This document shows, piece by piece, positions 1 through 12,858 of a stretch of DNA of 64,000 nt. The notes beneath the pieces were generated by a model. That model searched no databases. It saw only the letters and a program-made list of their open reading frames with translations, and was not told the DNA's origin. Numbering within the stretch: the stretch's first letter is position 1; each line of letters begins with the position of its first letter. This DNA is from Litomosoides sigmodontis (lineage: Eukaryota > Nematoda > Chromadorea > Rhabditida > Onchocercidae). The translations under genes and the position numbers were made by a program. The stretch is taken from NCBI GenBank assembly GCA_963070105.1, contig OY718805.1:806001-870000 (forward strand). Direction: 5' to 3'.

Positions 1-470
1 TACAGTGAAAAATTATAACAAGATAATTCTTGTAAACTTGTTTTTTTCACTCATTTATAAATTATCACTTAATTGATTAATTCATCTGTATATACGGCGT
101 CTTTAATGTTATTAATGGTTGTGTAAAAAATGGCTAAATATATTAACTGGAAAATATTTGGCTTCTCATCATAAGAAACTGAGTGCTGTTAAGGTTATGA
201 TTTAGTTTCTACCAAATTAATAGAAACTGTCTTTAATGGCACAAGTTATCCATGCCATAACAGATGATGTTATGTGTTGATGAACTAAATTAGAAAGACA
301 ATTAACTATCGCTTTTTCAGGAAAAAATAAATAGGAGGGTGTAAAATTCTGATAGAAAGATTAAGCTTTTATAGAGACTTGAAGTTAACTGAATTTGCTT
401 ATAATAGCACTTCAATAACGTTTGCCAGACCACACGTGCCATATACTGTATTCTATGAAGTGATTTTCAG
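1..470 (+). other. Probable SF3A3 intron
   Basis: AT-rich sequence upstream of the first recognisable SF3A3 exon. I find no segment resembling the N-terminal half of SF3A3 in any frame. It is probably one long intron reaching beyond the left edge. Confidence 0.5.
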
Positions 471-1236
471 ATTATCATCTTTATTGAACGATGAAAGAGA
501 AGCCACCAAAGAAAATGTCGAGAGAAAGCAAGCACGAGGTGTCGGTGAAAATGTTGAAGAAGAGGAAGACATAGACGACACATCGGATGATGAGGAGGAT
601 GATAGCATTCCATATAATCCCAAAAATTTACCGTTAGGATGGGACGGTAAACCAATCCCATATTGGCTATACAAGTTGCATGGTCTCAATATATCCTTCC
701 CATGTGAAATTTGCGGCAACCAGGTATACAAAGGACCAAAGGCTTTCCAACGACATTTTAATGTATGTGGACATGCGCAGATCTTTTTTGTTTCTTATTT
801 GAGTTTAAAATAAAATTATTGAGCTTTTCAGTAATTTCTTTAGTGTAGTATCATAACAGATAAAATTACCCGCAATTTTAATGCATTTGCTTATGTTATT
901 TCGTTTGAGATGTTCAGACACTGTTCTACATTCTAATAATATTCACCCTAGCGGGTGAATAGTGGAAAGATGAGCATCCATTTAGCACTTACTATGGTTT
1001 TTCAAATTTAGGAGTGGCGCCACTCGCATGGCATGCGCTGTCTTGGGATTCCGAACACAGCACATTTTGCCAATATTACAAAAATTTCTGATGCTGTCGA
1101 ACTTTGGGGAAAAATACGGCGGCAGAAGGAGTCACTGAAATGGAATCCTGAACATGATGAAGAGTTTGAGGACTCCGCGGGAAATGTCGTCAATAAACGG
1201 ACATTTGAAGATCTTAAAAGACAAGGACTTTTGTAA
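471..1236 (+). CDS. SF3A3: Splicing factor 3A subunit 3 (SF3a60/SAP61), C-terminal part, cut by left edge
   Basis: Two exons are visible: 471-762 and 1012-1236. The joined reading frame ends at TAA 1234-1236. SF3A3 is a U2 snRNP subunit that helps recognise the branch site in the nucleus. The visible part holds an acidic run ([16 protein letters not shown]), then [18 protein letters not shown] and the C2H2 (matrin-type) zinc finger. The finger is interrupted by the intron: CEIC and HFN lie in the first exon and EWRHSH in the second. The C terminus is [16 protein letters not shown], nearly identical to the human protein as remembered. The donor after 762 is GTATGT and the acceptor is AAATTTAG. 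The exon at 471 begins in mid-codon after GATTTTCAG, so the N-terminal exons lie left of the window or in a part of 1-470 I could not read. The acceptor at 320 was rejected because all frames stop soon after it. Confidence 0.95.
940..961. repeat. 9-bp inverted repeat in SF3A3 intron
   Basis: TATTCACCC at 940-948 and its reverse complement at 953-961 flank a 4-nt loop (TAGC). It lies about 50 bp upstream of the last SF3A3 acceptor. It is short and could be chance. Confidence 0.45.
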
Positions 1237-1804
1237 TTTCAGCACTTCAGTTTCAGCTATTAGATGAATACCCTTCGACCTCTAAATGTTGCATATTGTA
1301 ATAACCAAATAAGAATTATTAATTCCTTTTGGAAGATAATTTAGTGCAGCGGACAATTCATCAAGATTTTCATTGCGCCACTTAAATTGTCGTCCTGAAT
1401 TCAGCTTATTTTAATTTCAGAAGACACACCAAATGTTCTCCAATCGTTTGTACTTTTTCCTATTTTTTTGGATTTTAATGAATAAATTTGATTGGTTCGA
1501 GATGCGCTGTATAGCAAAAAAAGCTTTAAAATTTGTATTCGTAACGTATCCCTGCCACATATACAAAAGTTAAAGTGTGATTGACACAAACGAAATATCA
1601 ATAAAAGAAGCTAAAATTTGATGGGACTGTTTTTCAAAGAGCAACATTTGAAAGTTTAAACCTCTGAATTTACGATGAAGGCCAAAGATAAAGTGTAGAC
1701 ATTGAAATAAGAATATGAACACAAATGCAAACGAAGTGAAACAAAAAGTTTTGAACACATTGACGGTGAAATACCTACAAACCGGCTTCTGACTGTGGCC
1801 ATAT
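1237..1804. other. Convergent intergenic gap SF3A3 / ICE2
   Basis: 568 bp lie between the two stop codons, which face each other. No open frame looks coding. It should carry both 3' UTRs and poly(A) sites. Confidence 0.6.
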
Positions 1805-4800
1805 TTAGAGCTCCTGTAATTCCTGAGGTGCATCGAAATCAACAAATTGCAAACACGTGCCACTATTAGAAGTTCTCGAGCCGCCTCTACGATTTCCTTT
1901 CGGTTTCCCACGTCCACGTCTTCTGGGTCGGTTAACTGATGAAGGTAAACATTCATTCGAGCCGTTGAACACATCGTCATCGTCCTTGGACTGTTCACGT
2001 TGGTGAGTGCCAAGTAGTGCTGCATCTGAAATTTGATTTAAAGCTGAGAAAACACGAAATAATTTGCTCTTGTGAAATTTATGAGAGAACAATTAAGATA
2101 AATTATGGACGCACTATTGGTTTGTTCTCTTCTTGGATTTCTAGGCACAACACCATCTTTGGTAGGTCCAAATGATGCCGGTATTCGTTTTTGTACAATA
2201 TGATACACAAGCACTAAATGCTCATCAATCCCGCGAAAAACTTCCTCAACCGGCGGCAAACGTTCGTCGAAATGAAGTTGCTTTAATTGATTCTCTTTTA
2301 AATATACATCATTCCTAAAAAGGAGTCAGCATGCAAATAGCCATATCTGCCACACATTAACACCGGTTCTGGAAAAAAGTACACACAATAATTCACTCGT
2401 GCCTCCAAAACTACATACCAAACAGACAATTGAAAGTTGCTCTAATCAGTACTGAAGAACATTTTAACCAATTACGTTTCATCTGTTGGAAGCAAAATTT
2501 GTAATTTGTTCGATTCCTTCCGAATTAAATAGTTGCCCGGTTGGAGAGACTCTAATCTGACGACTACTTTTTTCAACCACTGTGTTCGTTCTTCAGCACT
2601 ACAACATGATATAAGCCGTTTCATCAATGGTTAAACAAACATCGCAGTAAAAAACTCAAATTAATTCAACTAATTAATGGTTTCAGAAAACTTACATGAA
2701 GTCTAATCATAATTACTCTTAAAAAACTATAGATTATTACATTCAATTTGCAATTATTTCAGCTTCATGTTCAACTTAATTTTACAAATTTATTTTCTAA
2801 AGTGCTAAACAGACACCAACAGTTTTCGCAGATCCGGTCGATTTGTAGTCAGCATATTTTCATTGTAACGTTCCTTCTGGAGAAGATGTTGCTCCAAATA
2901 ATGTATTCTACAAATGAATAAACATAGATATTTAATTAAAAAATTAATTTAAGGCATACACTTTTGATATAAAGCCCGAAATCAAATTTAGCACTGATAC
3001 TTGTGAAAAATAAGAAAAGAAAGAATAGTTAAATATAAATTGAGGCTGCACCTTAAGCGAACAAGCTGTGAAGCACATTTTAATTTGCAACGAAAATAAT
3101 CGTGCAACCACTCTTCATCATCTATCCTCTAAAATGAAATCTTTTTAAAAATGAGATGTAAGATGGAAAATTAATGTAAAAGACTGGCTTGATTTTTTTC
3201 TCAATTTCATGGATTCCATTTTTTGCAGTAGTTTGCTTGCAAATATTCTTTCCTGAAAAAATTTTTGAAATTTCAAACCTCAGCACCAAATTCGGCAGCA
3301 TATTCAATTTTATGAACAATACTCAGCTCATTCCCCATTCCATCGATACCATCGTTATTGGCTCGTATAATAAGATCTATATCTTGCATCCCATCATGTC
3401 CAAGTGAAAATAATGTGTAACGCTTACTGAGATCAACACCATTAAATGAAGAAAGATCTGAATTTTGGTCCACTCCTACAGCAATATAAAATAAAGTTAA
3501 TTCTCAGTTGTATATAAATCAGACGTTCAGTTTCAAAACAAACCAACGAAATGAAAGAAATGGCGTGCATTTACTGCAAATACCTTTGATTTTAATCAAC
3601 TTCAATCTCAAAAGAATTCATCAGAAATTTAACGTTCATATATTCAGAAAGATATATTTGTTCTAAAATTCAATACACACCTCCGTAATGGTTTGTAACG
3701 TCATTATCACTGGTGCCCATTTCATTCATAATATCACCAAGAATGTCATCACAAACTCTGGAACTGACCAATAATGTGACGAAAAATAGAGCGGAACAAA
3801 GAACAGTTTTTGTATTAAATGAGAATTCTCGGTAAACATATTATTATATCAAAAAATCGTCGAAATATATTACAATCAGAAAAATTTAGATACTCCGCCA
3901 AATCTAATCCGGTGAAATCTTTTTTCTTTAACTCCATAATTTATATGGAACTTACGATGAAGTAGCAAATGATGATGATAGGGATGACGGCGTAGCAATG
4001 GTTTTTATACTTAGATTATTATTCGTTTCTTTCCTGCTAACCGCATCTCCTAGATTTTGAGATGTCTCCTCGTGATTAGCAAGATCATCAACAACTACCA
4101 TATCGCTTTCGTCACCAGGTTCTTAAAAAAATGATTTAAAGTTGTGGTTTCTTATAATTTTATAACGTAATCCGTTAACTTAAAGCTGAAGTTCATTAAA
4201 TTGCACGGACATGCTCCATCAGTTTACATGATTTTATTTACCAGTCTTAAAAAAAGAACTATGAAAACGAAAAACGACTGATAATGCTTGGCTTCACTTT
4301 GTTTATTTTGATTAGTCTGTTCCAGCTTTGCACGGTTAGCTCGCTGTCGTCCACCTTTCCTTGCTGACACTTTCTCATCCACCTGCTTCTTCAAATCACC
4401 GTGAATTGCTAATTTTACAGAGAACTTCAAATATCGCCGCCATAATGAAGGACCGTTGATTGAAGTTTCGATGCACGGCTTGCTGACAAGACATACATTT
4501 TCGAAACGATCTAAGAAAAAAATAGTCGTCCGAAGCAGGAAAACAAATTGAGAAGATTTTGTAATTCCAAAAAGTTTGGCCTATTTGTAACTTCCCACCA
4601 AACATAAAAAATGAGCAACTAAATGCCTATAATATCAATAATCGTTTGCAATAAACTTTTTAGAGTTAACACTTACTGGTTCTTTCACTAAAGCTGCGCT
4701 TCACTACAACTGGCATCAAGTATGTGGAAGAATCAGCGATCCAAGGATTACACAATATTTTCAAAGCACTACTTGAGCACATTACTACACGCACCCCGTA

Positions 4801-7522
4801 TTTGACGGCTAAATGCATGGCAAATTCATCCGACTCAAGCGGATACTAAAAATAAAAATAAAAATAAAAATCCAATAACATCAACAGATTGAACTATTTT
4901 TTTTTCTATGAAGCTAAACAGGGGAAAGCGAATGAGAAAACGTTTTGAGGATTTTTGTTGGCTAAGGTGTTGTTAAAACATCTTAGCCAACAAAAATCCT
5001 CAAAAACAAAGCATTAAAAGGGCAAACTTTTGTTTTTTCCGCTGGCGGATATTGTGTCGATATATCCTCCACCAAACGACTAAACATAAAACGTCGTCTT
5101 TCGTTTGGTAAAGTAATTTTCGGTATTTTACCCCCATATAGTATAGCCTTCTTTGTTAAAATCGTCAATGCGTCAATTGTCAAATCCTTCATCTCTTCAT
5201 CATAGATTGGCGCACCATACTGATAATGTAATGATGACGCACGAGATCTTAGTCGATCCTAGACATGCATTAATATATTAATATCTGGTTCCGTAATAAT
5301 GCAATAAACTTTTTACTAAACCTGTGTTAAAGTTTTAAAATAATGAACTAGTCGAGTCATTAGAGAATTCCATGAGTAATAATTCGTATATCGAACATAC
5401 ACTGAATATAGCAACCCTTTACTCAATAAGAACTTATTTTGCGATTTTATTCCATGAAAGCTACAGCTGTTTCTGTTTTTATGGACTACTCTGCAACTGA
5501 GCATCCTATATCAAATGCAGATTACCATACCAAAATATAGGAGATAGCTCGTTGATTGCTACAACTATATACCGATTTTTTTCTAGAACGCAGGCTATGT
5601 AAGACCAATTCTTGGTATTTTACTCGTTCATCCTTCAATTTTTCATCCATAATCTGCAAAAAGCTAAGATTTTTTGATATGAAATAAGAAGTACGAACTA
5701 CCGTATAATTTCAACTTTTACATACGAAATAAGCCTAGCCCACGTACTTCTGTCCTAATTTCATCCCTTATCGTATCGTAGTTAACATTGTCCTTATCCA
5801 ATTTTTTTAGTCTTAAAATTATTAACACTTCCTGTATTAAATTAACTGTACCGGCGAGTCAACACGACTTTTATCTCTAAAAACATCTACGTTGCACTCT
5901 TTAATATTAGACAAAACATCAAATATCAAGGCAATGAAAAATAACAGATTATTGGTTGTAAGCGTATAATGCTAAATACTGACTCGCACTTCCTGTCGAT
6001 TTTGTTGAAAGCGTGGCTGTGAATGATTAGCATTCAGAAAGTTCGCCACAATAGCCACATAACGCTGATGATCAATCGGCCTTTGGATAAGTGAACGATA
6101 TTTCCTCAGTATTTTAGGAAATTGTGGTGCCCACGGCATTTCTTCTCGATCAATCTAAAAGAAATTACCTCAAATATGTGACGACAGTGCAACATTCACA
6201 AAGAATTTAAAATTTTTTTAAATAACGATAGGTAATTCCTTTAAAAAGAAATAAATCCCAATTGCGATTATTTCTTTCTAAAAGACAGAGAACAGAATCG
6301 CACATTCCATTTCCAGTTTTATTTTTTTTTTTTGAGAAATGCAAATCAAGATATCATAATCGTACCTGAACTTTTTCGTGCTCTGACTTCGTACGAGCTT
6401 TTTCGCGTTGCTTTTCAACATATTTCTGCAGCGCTTCCTCCCTGAAAATAAATAAAACTATGCCAAAAAATCCTTCATCCACGGCTAATAAATAAGATAG
6501 TTAAGAAGTTTATTTACTTGTTTCCTTCGCTATAAAATGCAGCAAAAACAACCAACTGATTTTAAATTTCTCAAATTTTTTCGTAAACAAATTATTCTAT
6601 TTAAAAAAAGTGCAGATAATCATACTGTTAAAAACAAATATGCAAACGGAACAAAGGCAAGATGCCTTGTTCGTAAATAAAAATCTATCTAAAACAGAAA
6701 AAGAAGAAATTAAAGTACTAAATAAATCATGCTTTCTTTTACCTACTTCGAGTAACCCTGCTTCGCCAATTTATGAAGTGCGATGTTAGTTGGTATTTTC
6801 GCTTCACGTCTTCCTGATTCCAAGTTTGTCGATTTGCCAATTTCATGGCTTCCAGGAACTTCCAGTATGTCATCTTCTTTTCTCCACTTTCTTAAATTCC
6901 CCGCACCTTCCAACTTTTCATCCTGCACGCGTGAAGCACAGATAGTGGGAACTTTTTGCCTTCTTTGAGTGGAGTCTTTCGAATAGTTCAATTCATTACC
7001 ATCTGATTCATAACTCTTTTGAAACTGTTCCTCTTTGTTCGCTTGCTTTCCATCATCAAAAAAGTGAATTAAAAAAAAACATGAAAAGGAAGCGCTTTAT
7101 TTTAAATATATGATTCCATAGAAAATAAGTTATGACATGAACGAGCTATGGCTAATTCACAATATAATACATGCGAACACGTGTCAAAATCGGAACCTGT
7201 TTGTTGATGCTTTAATAAGGATTTGCAATACCGATTATCGAATCACTCCATTTAACCTACCCAACAACTCACAAATAAACATAACAAAAGAAACCAAGAA
7301 ACCTTCATTACCACAAGATCTTCCATTTTTTGACAGCAACGCCCAGTATGGTGGATTGTTGATAAATATAATCTCCTCGCCTTTCGTCTTCTCCAATATC
7401 TGTTCGTCACGACATCGATCACAAAATAATGCATTATGTGAAATAATGGTATTCAGGTCAGCACTTGGATTTAGGAATGGGCAAAGTGAAGCAGCCTGTG
7501 AACCACGCCATTCTTCCTCCAT
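1805..7522 (-). CDS. ICE2: Little elongation complex subunit 2 (ICE2/NARG2 orthologue)
   Basis: ICE2 is a subunit of the Little Elongation Complex, which supports Pol II transcription of snRNA genes. Exons in transcription order: 7522-7312, ~7041-6747, 6441-6366, 6154-5984, 5831-5748, 5653-5573, 5258-5028, 4845-4677, 4510-4298, 4121-3956, 3757-3681, 3475-3279, 3128-3052, 2907-2821, 2598-2476, 2314-2115, 2025-1805. Phases agree from 7041 to the TAA at 1805-1807. Matches to the human protein as remembered: FPKILRKYRS region; YTLFSL (human YKLFSL); HKIEYAAEFGAE (PKVEYQACYGVE); LESLQPGNYLI (LSSLQEGSYLL); VYHIVQKRIPASF (PYHIHHGRIPCTF). The C terminus is basic, with PRRRGRGKPKGNRRGG. The ATG at 7522 follows an acceptor-like TTGTTCCAG by 4 nt, suggesting trans-splicing. 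Exon 1 ends in phase 1 (G|GTAATG), but no strong acceptor precedes exon 2, so that boundary is a guess. The donor at 2821 (GTTGGT) is also weak. Confidence 0.8.
4943..5005. repeat. 24-bp perfect foldback in ICE2 intron
   Basis: The left arm 4943-4966 and right arm 4982-5005 are exact reverse complements around a 15-nt loop. The whole hairpin lies in the intron between exons 5258-5028 and 4845-4677, ending 22 bp from the donor. It reads as a stem on either strand. No target-site duplication is evident. Confidence 0.9.
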
Positions 7523-8848
7523 TGAACTGGAACAACGAATTAGATTCCTTAAAAAAAAAAAACAAACAAACAACGAATTAACTTTCGGTGGTGTCTTCTT
7601 CGAGAAAAACAGTTTACTAACTCAATTTCATACAAATGATACATTGCCGAAGGCATCATACCCATATTTAATTACACGCTCAAACTTTGGAAGACGAGAA
7701 AAATGACGGAACAACGTGAACAACGCGAGGAGAATGACAATTTCAACGGCTCACAGCATCTCATGCCAACGTGAGAGGACGAGCTGCGAAATTGGCATTA
7801 GACGGACCACGCAACATGCGAACTTCAGTAGTCGGGAATGGATACTTCTAGTTTGTTCTAATAATTGGTCTTTTTATTGAAAATCGGACTTTGAGTGAAA
7901 AGTTTTAATAGACTTGATTATCAAGTGTAAAGTCCATAAATTTCAGTCCCATTTTTATGAATAAGCACGCAATTAGCCGTGAAATAATTGCCAAGTTAAA
8001 TTAGATTTCCGTATCGGATAGTATTTACTTGAAGTTTGCGTTGAAATTCAATTTAAATTCTTGGCAAATTTTATTCTTTGCACTAAACTTCGATGTTTAT
8101 TGTGTTGCGAAAACAAAATTTTCTCAACTGATAAGTTTGAAAATGTTTTTTTTTGTGCAATAATTTTTGAAGTCAAATTGTTGATTGGAGGACAATTGCT
8201 TTTGATTGAAATTCCGCTTAAAATTTTTCTCTTTTATTTTAAGACTGTAAGCAACAAAATTACAAGTGATCACTCTTCTATAACTTTGTTCTTATTTACT
8301 TCCTTTGGAATTATATTTTCTGTTTTTCTGTGTTTTGTTAGATTTTTTTCCATTCTTTTCCATTGTGAAACTGTGAAATGGCGAAGTTTTAAAGTTGCAA
8401 GGCAAGTATGTGGTTTGTATGAAAATTACAATTCATCCTTCATTTCTCTTCCCGACGAACCTGTTCTAAGCATAGGGGAATGTTAAATAATAATATTTTT
8501 ATTATTTTGAAGAAACTTTTAATTAGAAAAGTTGAAAACGATGCAAATAGGGTACACTTACTGTGTGCGTCATTAAGCACGTTAATTTCTTTAACTAATT
8601 AATTAGCCAACGAAATATTGCATTTTGTAGAGTTGCCTTCATCTACCTTTACGCGAAGGAATTTATAAATTAATTATTGAACACAGTAACAAATTTCCAT
8701 CTATTTTTATGGATTGTTAATGAAGGAAAAGAATTTTAATTCGACGAACTTGTTTTCTTCCTTCTTTCCCTTCATTTTTCTTTTTGGTTTGAAATATCCG
8801 TGTGGTAAAGATTTGGAAAAATTTGTTTCGATGAATTTTTGAAGAAGT
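7523..8848. other. Gap upstream of ICE2
   Basis: The ICE2 promoter should lie here. A T-rich open frame at 8061-8486 (+) encodes a hydrophobic stretch but lacks support. I see no other structure. Confidence 0.5.
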
Positions 8849-9499
8849 ATGTTTATGTTAGCGGTGGTCGTTGAAAAAGGAAACAAGCGTGTTGCGTTTT
8901 TTCATATGAAACAATTACGTAAGGAAGTTATTGGCAGGAAGTTACTTCAGGAAGCAGCCAAGGAGAGAAGGGCGAGATCGGCTGTTAGAAAAATTGAATA
9001 ATTATGGAAACGCATAACTTAGTTTTACTTTTCATTTAATTCACCACCACCACTTCCATACAGTACTACCTGAGCCACAAACTTCATGTTATCGCTGTCT
9101 GTCAGCAAGAAATTTAGTGGATGAAAAAAGATGGAGAAACATGTTTTATGCTGCTTGTGTTGAACGAGTTTCAATAAAGTTACAGGACAACGTAAAACCG
9201 TTTCTTATGTTATCATTTCGTGTTGTTCATATCCATAGGAAAAGGCGGAAAAAGGAAAAGTTAAATCTTTGATTCAAAAATAAAATGAAAAAAAAAAGAT
9301 TGTTTTAGGTTGAAGAAAATCTTTTTTTATTTAATTTTTGACATTCTTGTCAATTTTCTGGACAAAATAACAGTGCAATTCGTGATGAATGGTTTAATAA
9401 ATGAAATAAATTATCATACTTTTGAAGTGAAAGCTCAAAAATCAGTTCACTGTTTACCGTAAAGGTGAACGACGTTGCATGGCATTTGCATCAAATTAA
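8849..9499 (+). CDS. Candidate small Cys-containing protein, three exons, unrecognised
   Basis: Tentative model: exons 8849-8915, 9064-9191 and 9446-9499. Donors are C|GTAAGG and AAC|GTAAAA; acceptors follow TTCCATACAG and AAAAATCAG. Phases agree (1 then 0) and the CDS is 83 codons including TAA at 9497-9499. The product starts MFMLAVVVEKGNKRVAFF. The centre carries TSCYRCLSARNLVDEKRW and YAACVERVS, and the end GERRCMAFASN, so four cysteines fall in the last 60 residues. The three open segments look more coding than the surrounding AT-rich DNA. There is no clear signal peptide. An alternative reading leaves exon 1 unspliced: its frame stays open to TAA at 8999-9001, giving a 50-residue basic peptide. 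I recognise no family. It could be a small gene, a neuropeptide-like precursor, or chance. Confidence 0.33.
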
Positions 9500-9948
9500 A
9501 ACGCAATTAAAATTTAAGTTATTAATTGGTAAATTAATTGCTAATTCACAAATTGGCATATTATCTGCAAGAGCATTTTCAATATTATCTTACACATAAA
9601 AAATATTTGGCATAATATAACATTTTACAGCCACAATTAATTTATATTATAAATCTGCAATTTGTTATTATCAACTTGAATTTCATTTATTATTATGAAA
9701 GTAAATAAATTTTAAAATATTATTTTATTATTTAAGGCTCAGTCTTGAATTTTTTCCTGAGATATTTGCTAACCAGGAATGCAAGGCATAGTTTGGAAGG
9801 CAGTATTTTTCAAGTATTAATGATGACGATGTGTCATAAATATGGAGGGATTTGATGATCATTACCGCTTGCTTCTATATTGATGTTATCATTGTTATTT
9901 TCATTGATTAGAATGATTGCTGTTAAGAACATATCTTCGTTGCCAGTA

Positions 9949-10073
9949 GTTGGTACTGATAAGTTCATCCTCACTGCACAGTGGTTTAGTAGTTGGTACT
10001 GATAAGTTCATCCTCACTGCACAGTGGTTTAGCAGTCGGTACTGATAAGTTCATCCTCACTGCACAGTGGTTT
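9949..10073. repeat. Tandem repeat, 43-bp unit, three copies
   Basis: Units start at 9949, 9992 and 10035, each opening GTTGGTACTGATAAG (GTCGGT in the third). Copies are almost identical; differences are confined to the last few bases of unit 2 and one base near the start of unit 3. The core CACTGCACAGTG is near-palindromic. Near-identity suggests recent duplication. Confidence 0.95.
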
Positions 10074-12841
10074 TTTTGTCGCATTAAAATGATGCTTACA
10101 TCGTTCATTGTCAGTTCTTTTGATTTGAAGCTTCTTTGAACATTTCAGTGTTTAATTTCATACGTTCGTAGGAGCTGGAATACACACCCTTTTCTGCTAT
10201 CACCTTTATCATTATCAGAATTTGATAATCATTCCTGACGATTTAATTCCGAACTGATCGTACGTTAGCACATTAGAACAGTGCCTTTTAAGAAGGGAAA
10301 ATATTTATTGAAAGTTTCTCAGGGAAAGAGGGAATGTGTGTTGGATGAGAAGACATGCGCATGTGTTCTTCATTTTTTCCTTTGGCTTATCTTTTAAGAT
10401 ATAAATGATGCCAATGAAGAAGCTAAGTAATATTTTCGGAAACATAAAAGGGAAGGAAGAGCTGTGCTATCAACAAGTTGCAGAACGAAGGGAGGAAGGA
10501 GAATGTGAGGGAATTTCAGGTGGAATGAGGGCTAATGAAGAAGATTGAAACGGAAAGTGAATATTTCAGAGACAAACCATTAGGTTGCCTGTTCATTTCT
10601 CTCTGCCTCTCTTTTTATCGTCCTCTCTCCTGCTCTTTGTACGTGCTCGGATATGTAACGGATAACAATGATGACTTTTCATCATTTTTAACTCTTACCA
10701 ATTTCGTAATTTGAAAATTAACTTTGAAGTTTACGGTTGCAAAGGAAGCAGTGCTTTGTTTACGGCAGAAAAAAGGTATTTCTATTGCTTCACGATATTT
10801 ACAGGTATTCATTGTGATAACCTCTACTTCGAGTGCACTTGCCTTGTCAGTCATCACCGATGATAAACAGTCGATTGGGACGAGAGATGTTGAATGCGCA
10901 AGTGAATGATGGAATGAAAATAAATGCAATTTTCAATTGAATTTCAATTTATGACTTTCCATGTTGTGAGAGCGAACCGAAGTACTTCGATATTCAATCT
11001 TCGCTTTCTTACCTGTCAAATATGTCATCCTTTTACACTTTTTTCTTTCCTTTTTTTTACTAAATTTTAGTCAAAAATTCATTTTGTCCTTACAGGGGTG
11101 TACTCAAATTGAAGCATGCTTTATTTGATTCACAGGGGAATCGATTGATTAATTAATCAAATATATACTTCAGAGTGTTCCTCATGTTTTTCGTTGCTAA
11201 AACCTTCTTGCACACAATTGCTGATGAAACTGAAATTATTTCCTTAATTTCTGCTAACGTTTGTTTCATTCCACTTTAATTTCATCAGAAGACATTGGTG
11301 CATGACAGGAATTAATATTTTAATGTAAATTTTTGAAGCTTCTAAGCCGTACGGTTAATTATTGAAAGACTGAAAGGGTTGTACGAATCTGTAGTGTAAA
11401 ACTAATTAAAGTTTTTGGATAATTCAACCGTGTAAATATTTCTTCATACAAAACAACTTTAAATCCTTAATTCTTTGTTTTTGCCGCATGACATCCCTAA
11501 CTGCAATAACTTCCTATTTTGGTTTGTGATGGAGGGATTTAAAATATATGGATTGTTTACCGCTTACTTTTAAGAATAATGAAATGAATTGTTTTGAATT
11601 ATTTTTCTCTAAGCACATTTCTCGAATTCTTCTAAAAATTTTGGTTTTGAGAATTTTTAAGCAAATGTTGGGGACGCAAATAGCAATTAGTGCAATTAAT
11701 TAAAACAGAAGTACTTATTAGCCAAAATCCTGTATTACACAGCAATTGTTACCAATTGTTTTTATTGCAAAATTTTGTTGAAGCAATGAAGAAAGTTAAA
11801 AAAGCGATTTCTAATTCCACAAATTTTTGTTTAAGCAGAAAAAAGAAAAATATTAGGCGAAGTCATATTTATCGTCGGGAACATTTCATCAATTTATAAA
11901 AATCAAAAAAAGTGACGAAACAGAAAGAAAAAGTTAATTTCAATTTCCAATAAAGTTCATAGCGTTTTGTTTCGGCTAAATAAAAAAGAAAAAAGAAGTG
12001 GAATGGGAAACCGAAGAAAATGCCTGCGTGAACAACACATTAAACTTTGCATTCGTCATCAAATTCAAAAAAAGAGAACCGAAATGGCAGAAAAATTTAA
12101 CTGAAAAAGCAAAATTGAAATGAAAATTATTTGGCAGCTTGTAACGCTGTGATATTCCCATCCATTCAAGTAATTCATTATTCAAATTTGATTTTTCACT
12201 TCCATTAGTTGAACAGGAAAAAAGTATGTGAAGAAAAAACGGTGGAAATGGAATGGTTCAAATTTTAACTGTTATGCGTTGATAGCTTAATTTGATCACA
12301 AAACGCGCAAAGTTGGTTGTTCAGGCAATAACACTGGCAGAAGCAATGAGTTCGTTAGGATTAAATTAAAATTTCATAATTTTTGATAAAAATTAGCTTT
12401 AGCAAATGCTTAGAATTGTTCCTAAAAATGATATTAATTTATGGTTAGAAATGCTAAGTGGAGTGAGCGTTGACTCACTAGAAAAGCGCAAATGACTGGC
12501 GGGGCACAAATGGGTTGTGTGGAGGAATGAACAAGTGATGGATGGCTTAAAAGCATTTGAAAAGATTTATTGAGAGAAAGTGCGTTAATCATTTCAATTA
12601 AGGCAATACTGCAATAAATGGAAATTTTTAAGAAAATTTTCGATTTAATTGATTTTTCACTCGATAAAATGAGGAACCATCTCGCCTCGTTCTTTCATAC
12701 TCTTATAACTCTTCACTACCGCTTCTACGTTCCGAAAAATTTCACTTTTGCAGCTCCACTTCAATTTAATCCCAATCAGCTATATCTTCCACGCATAGTC
12801 ATTTAACTTTTTTGTCCTTTCGCTCTCTCTTGCCTCTCTCT

Positions 12842-12858
12842 TTCTCTCTCTCTCTCTC
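12842..12858. repeat. CT microsatellite
   Basis: A short (CT)n tract within a longer pyrimidine-rich stretch at about 12820-12860. Confidence 0.8.

Noticed and set aside
7137..7706. 189-codon frame on the + strand
   Set aside because: It is antisense to the well-supported first exon of ICE2 and has no family features.
8061..8486. 141-codon hydrophobic frame on the + strand
   Set aside because: T-rich sequence gives Phe/Leu-rich frames by chance; no splice context and no recognisable protein.
10414..10548. 44-residue Glu/Lys-rich frame starting ATG 10414
   Set aside because: GA-rich sequence stays open by composition; no splice partner found.
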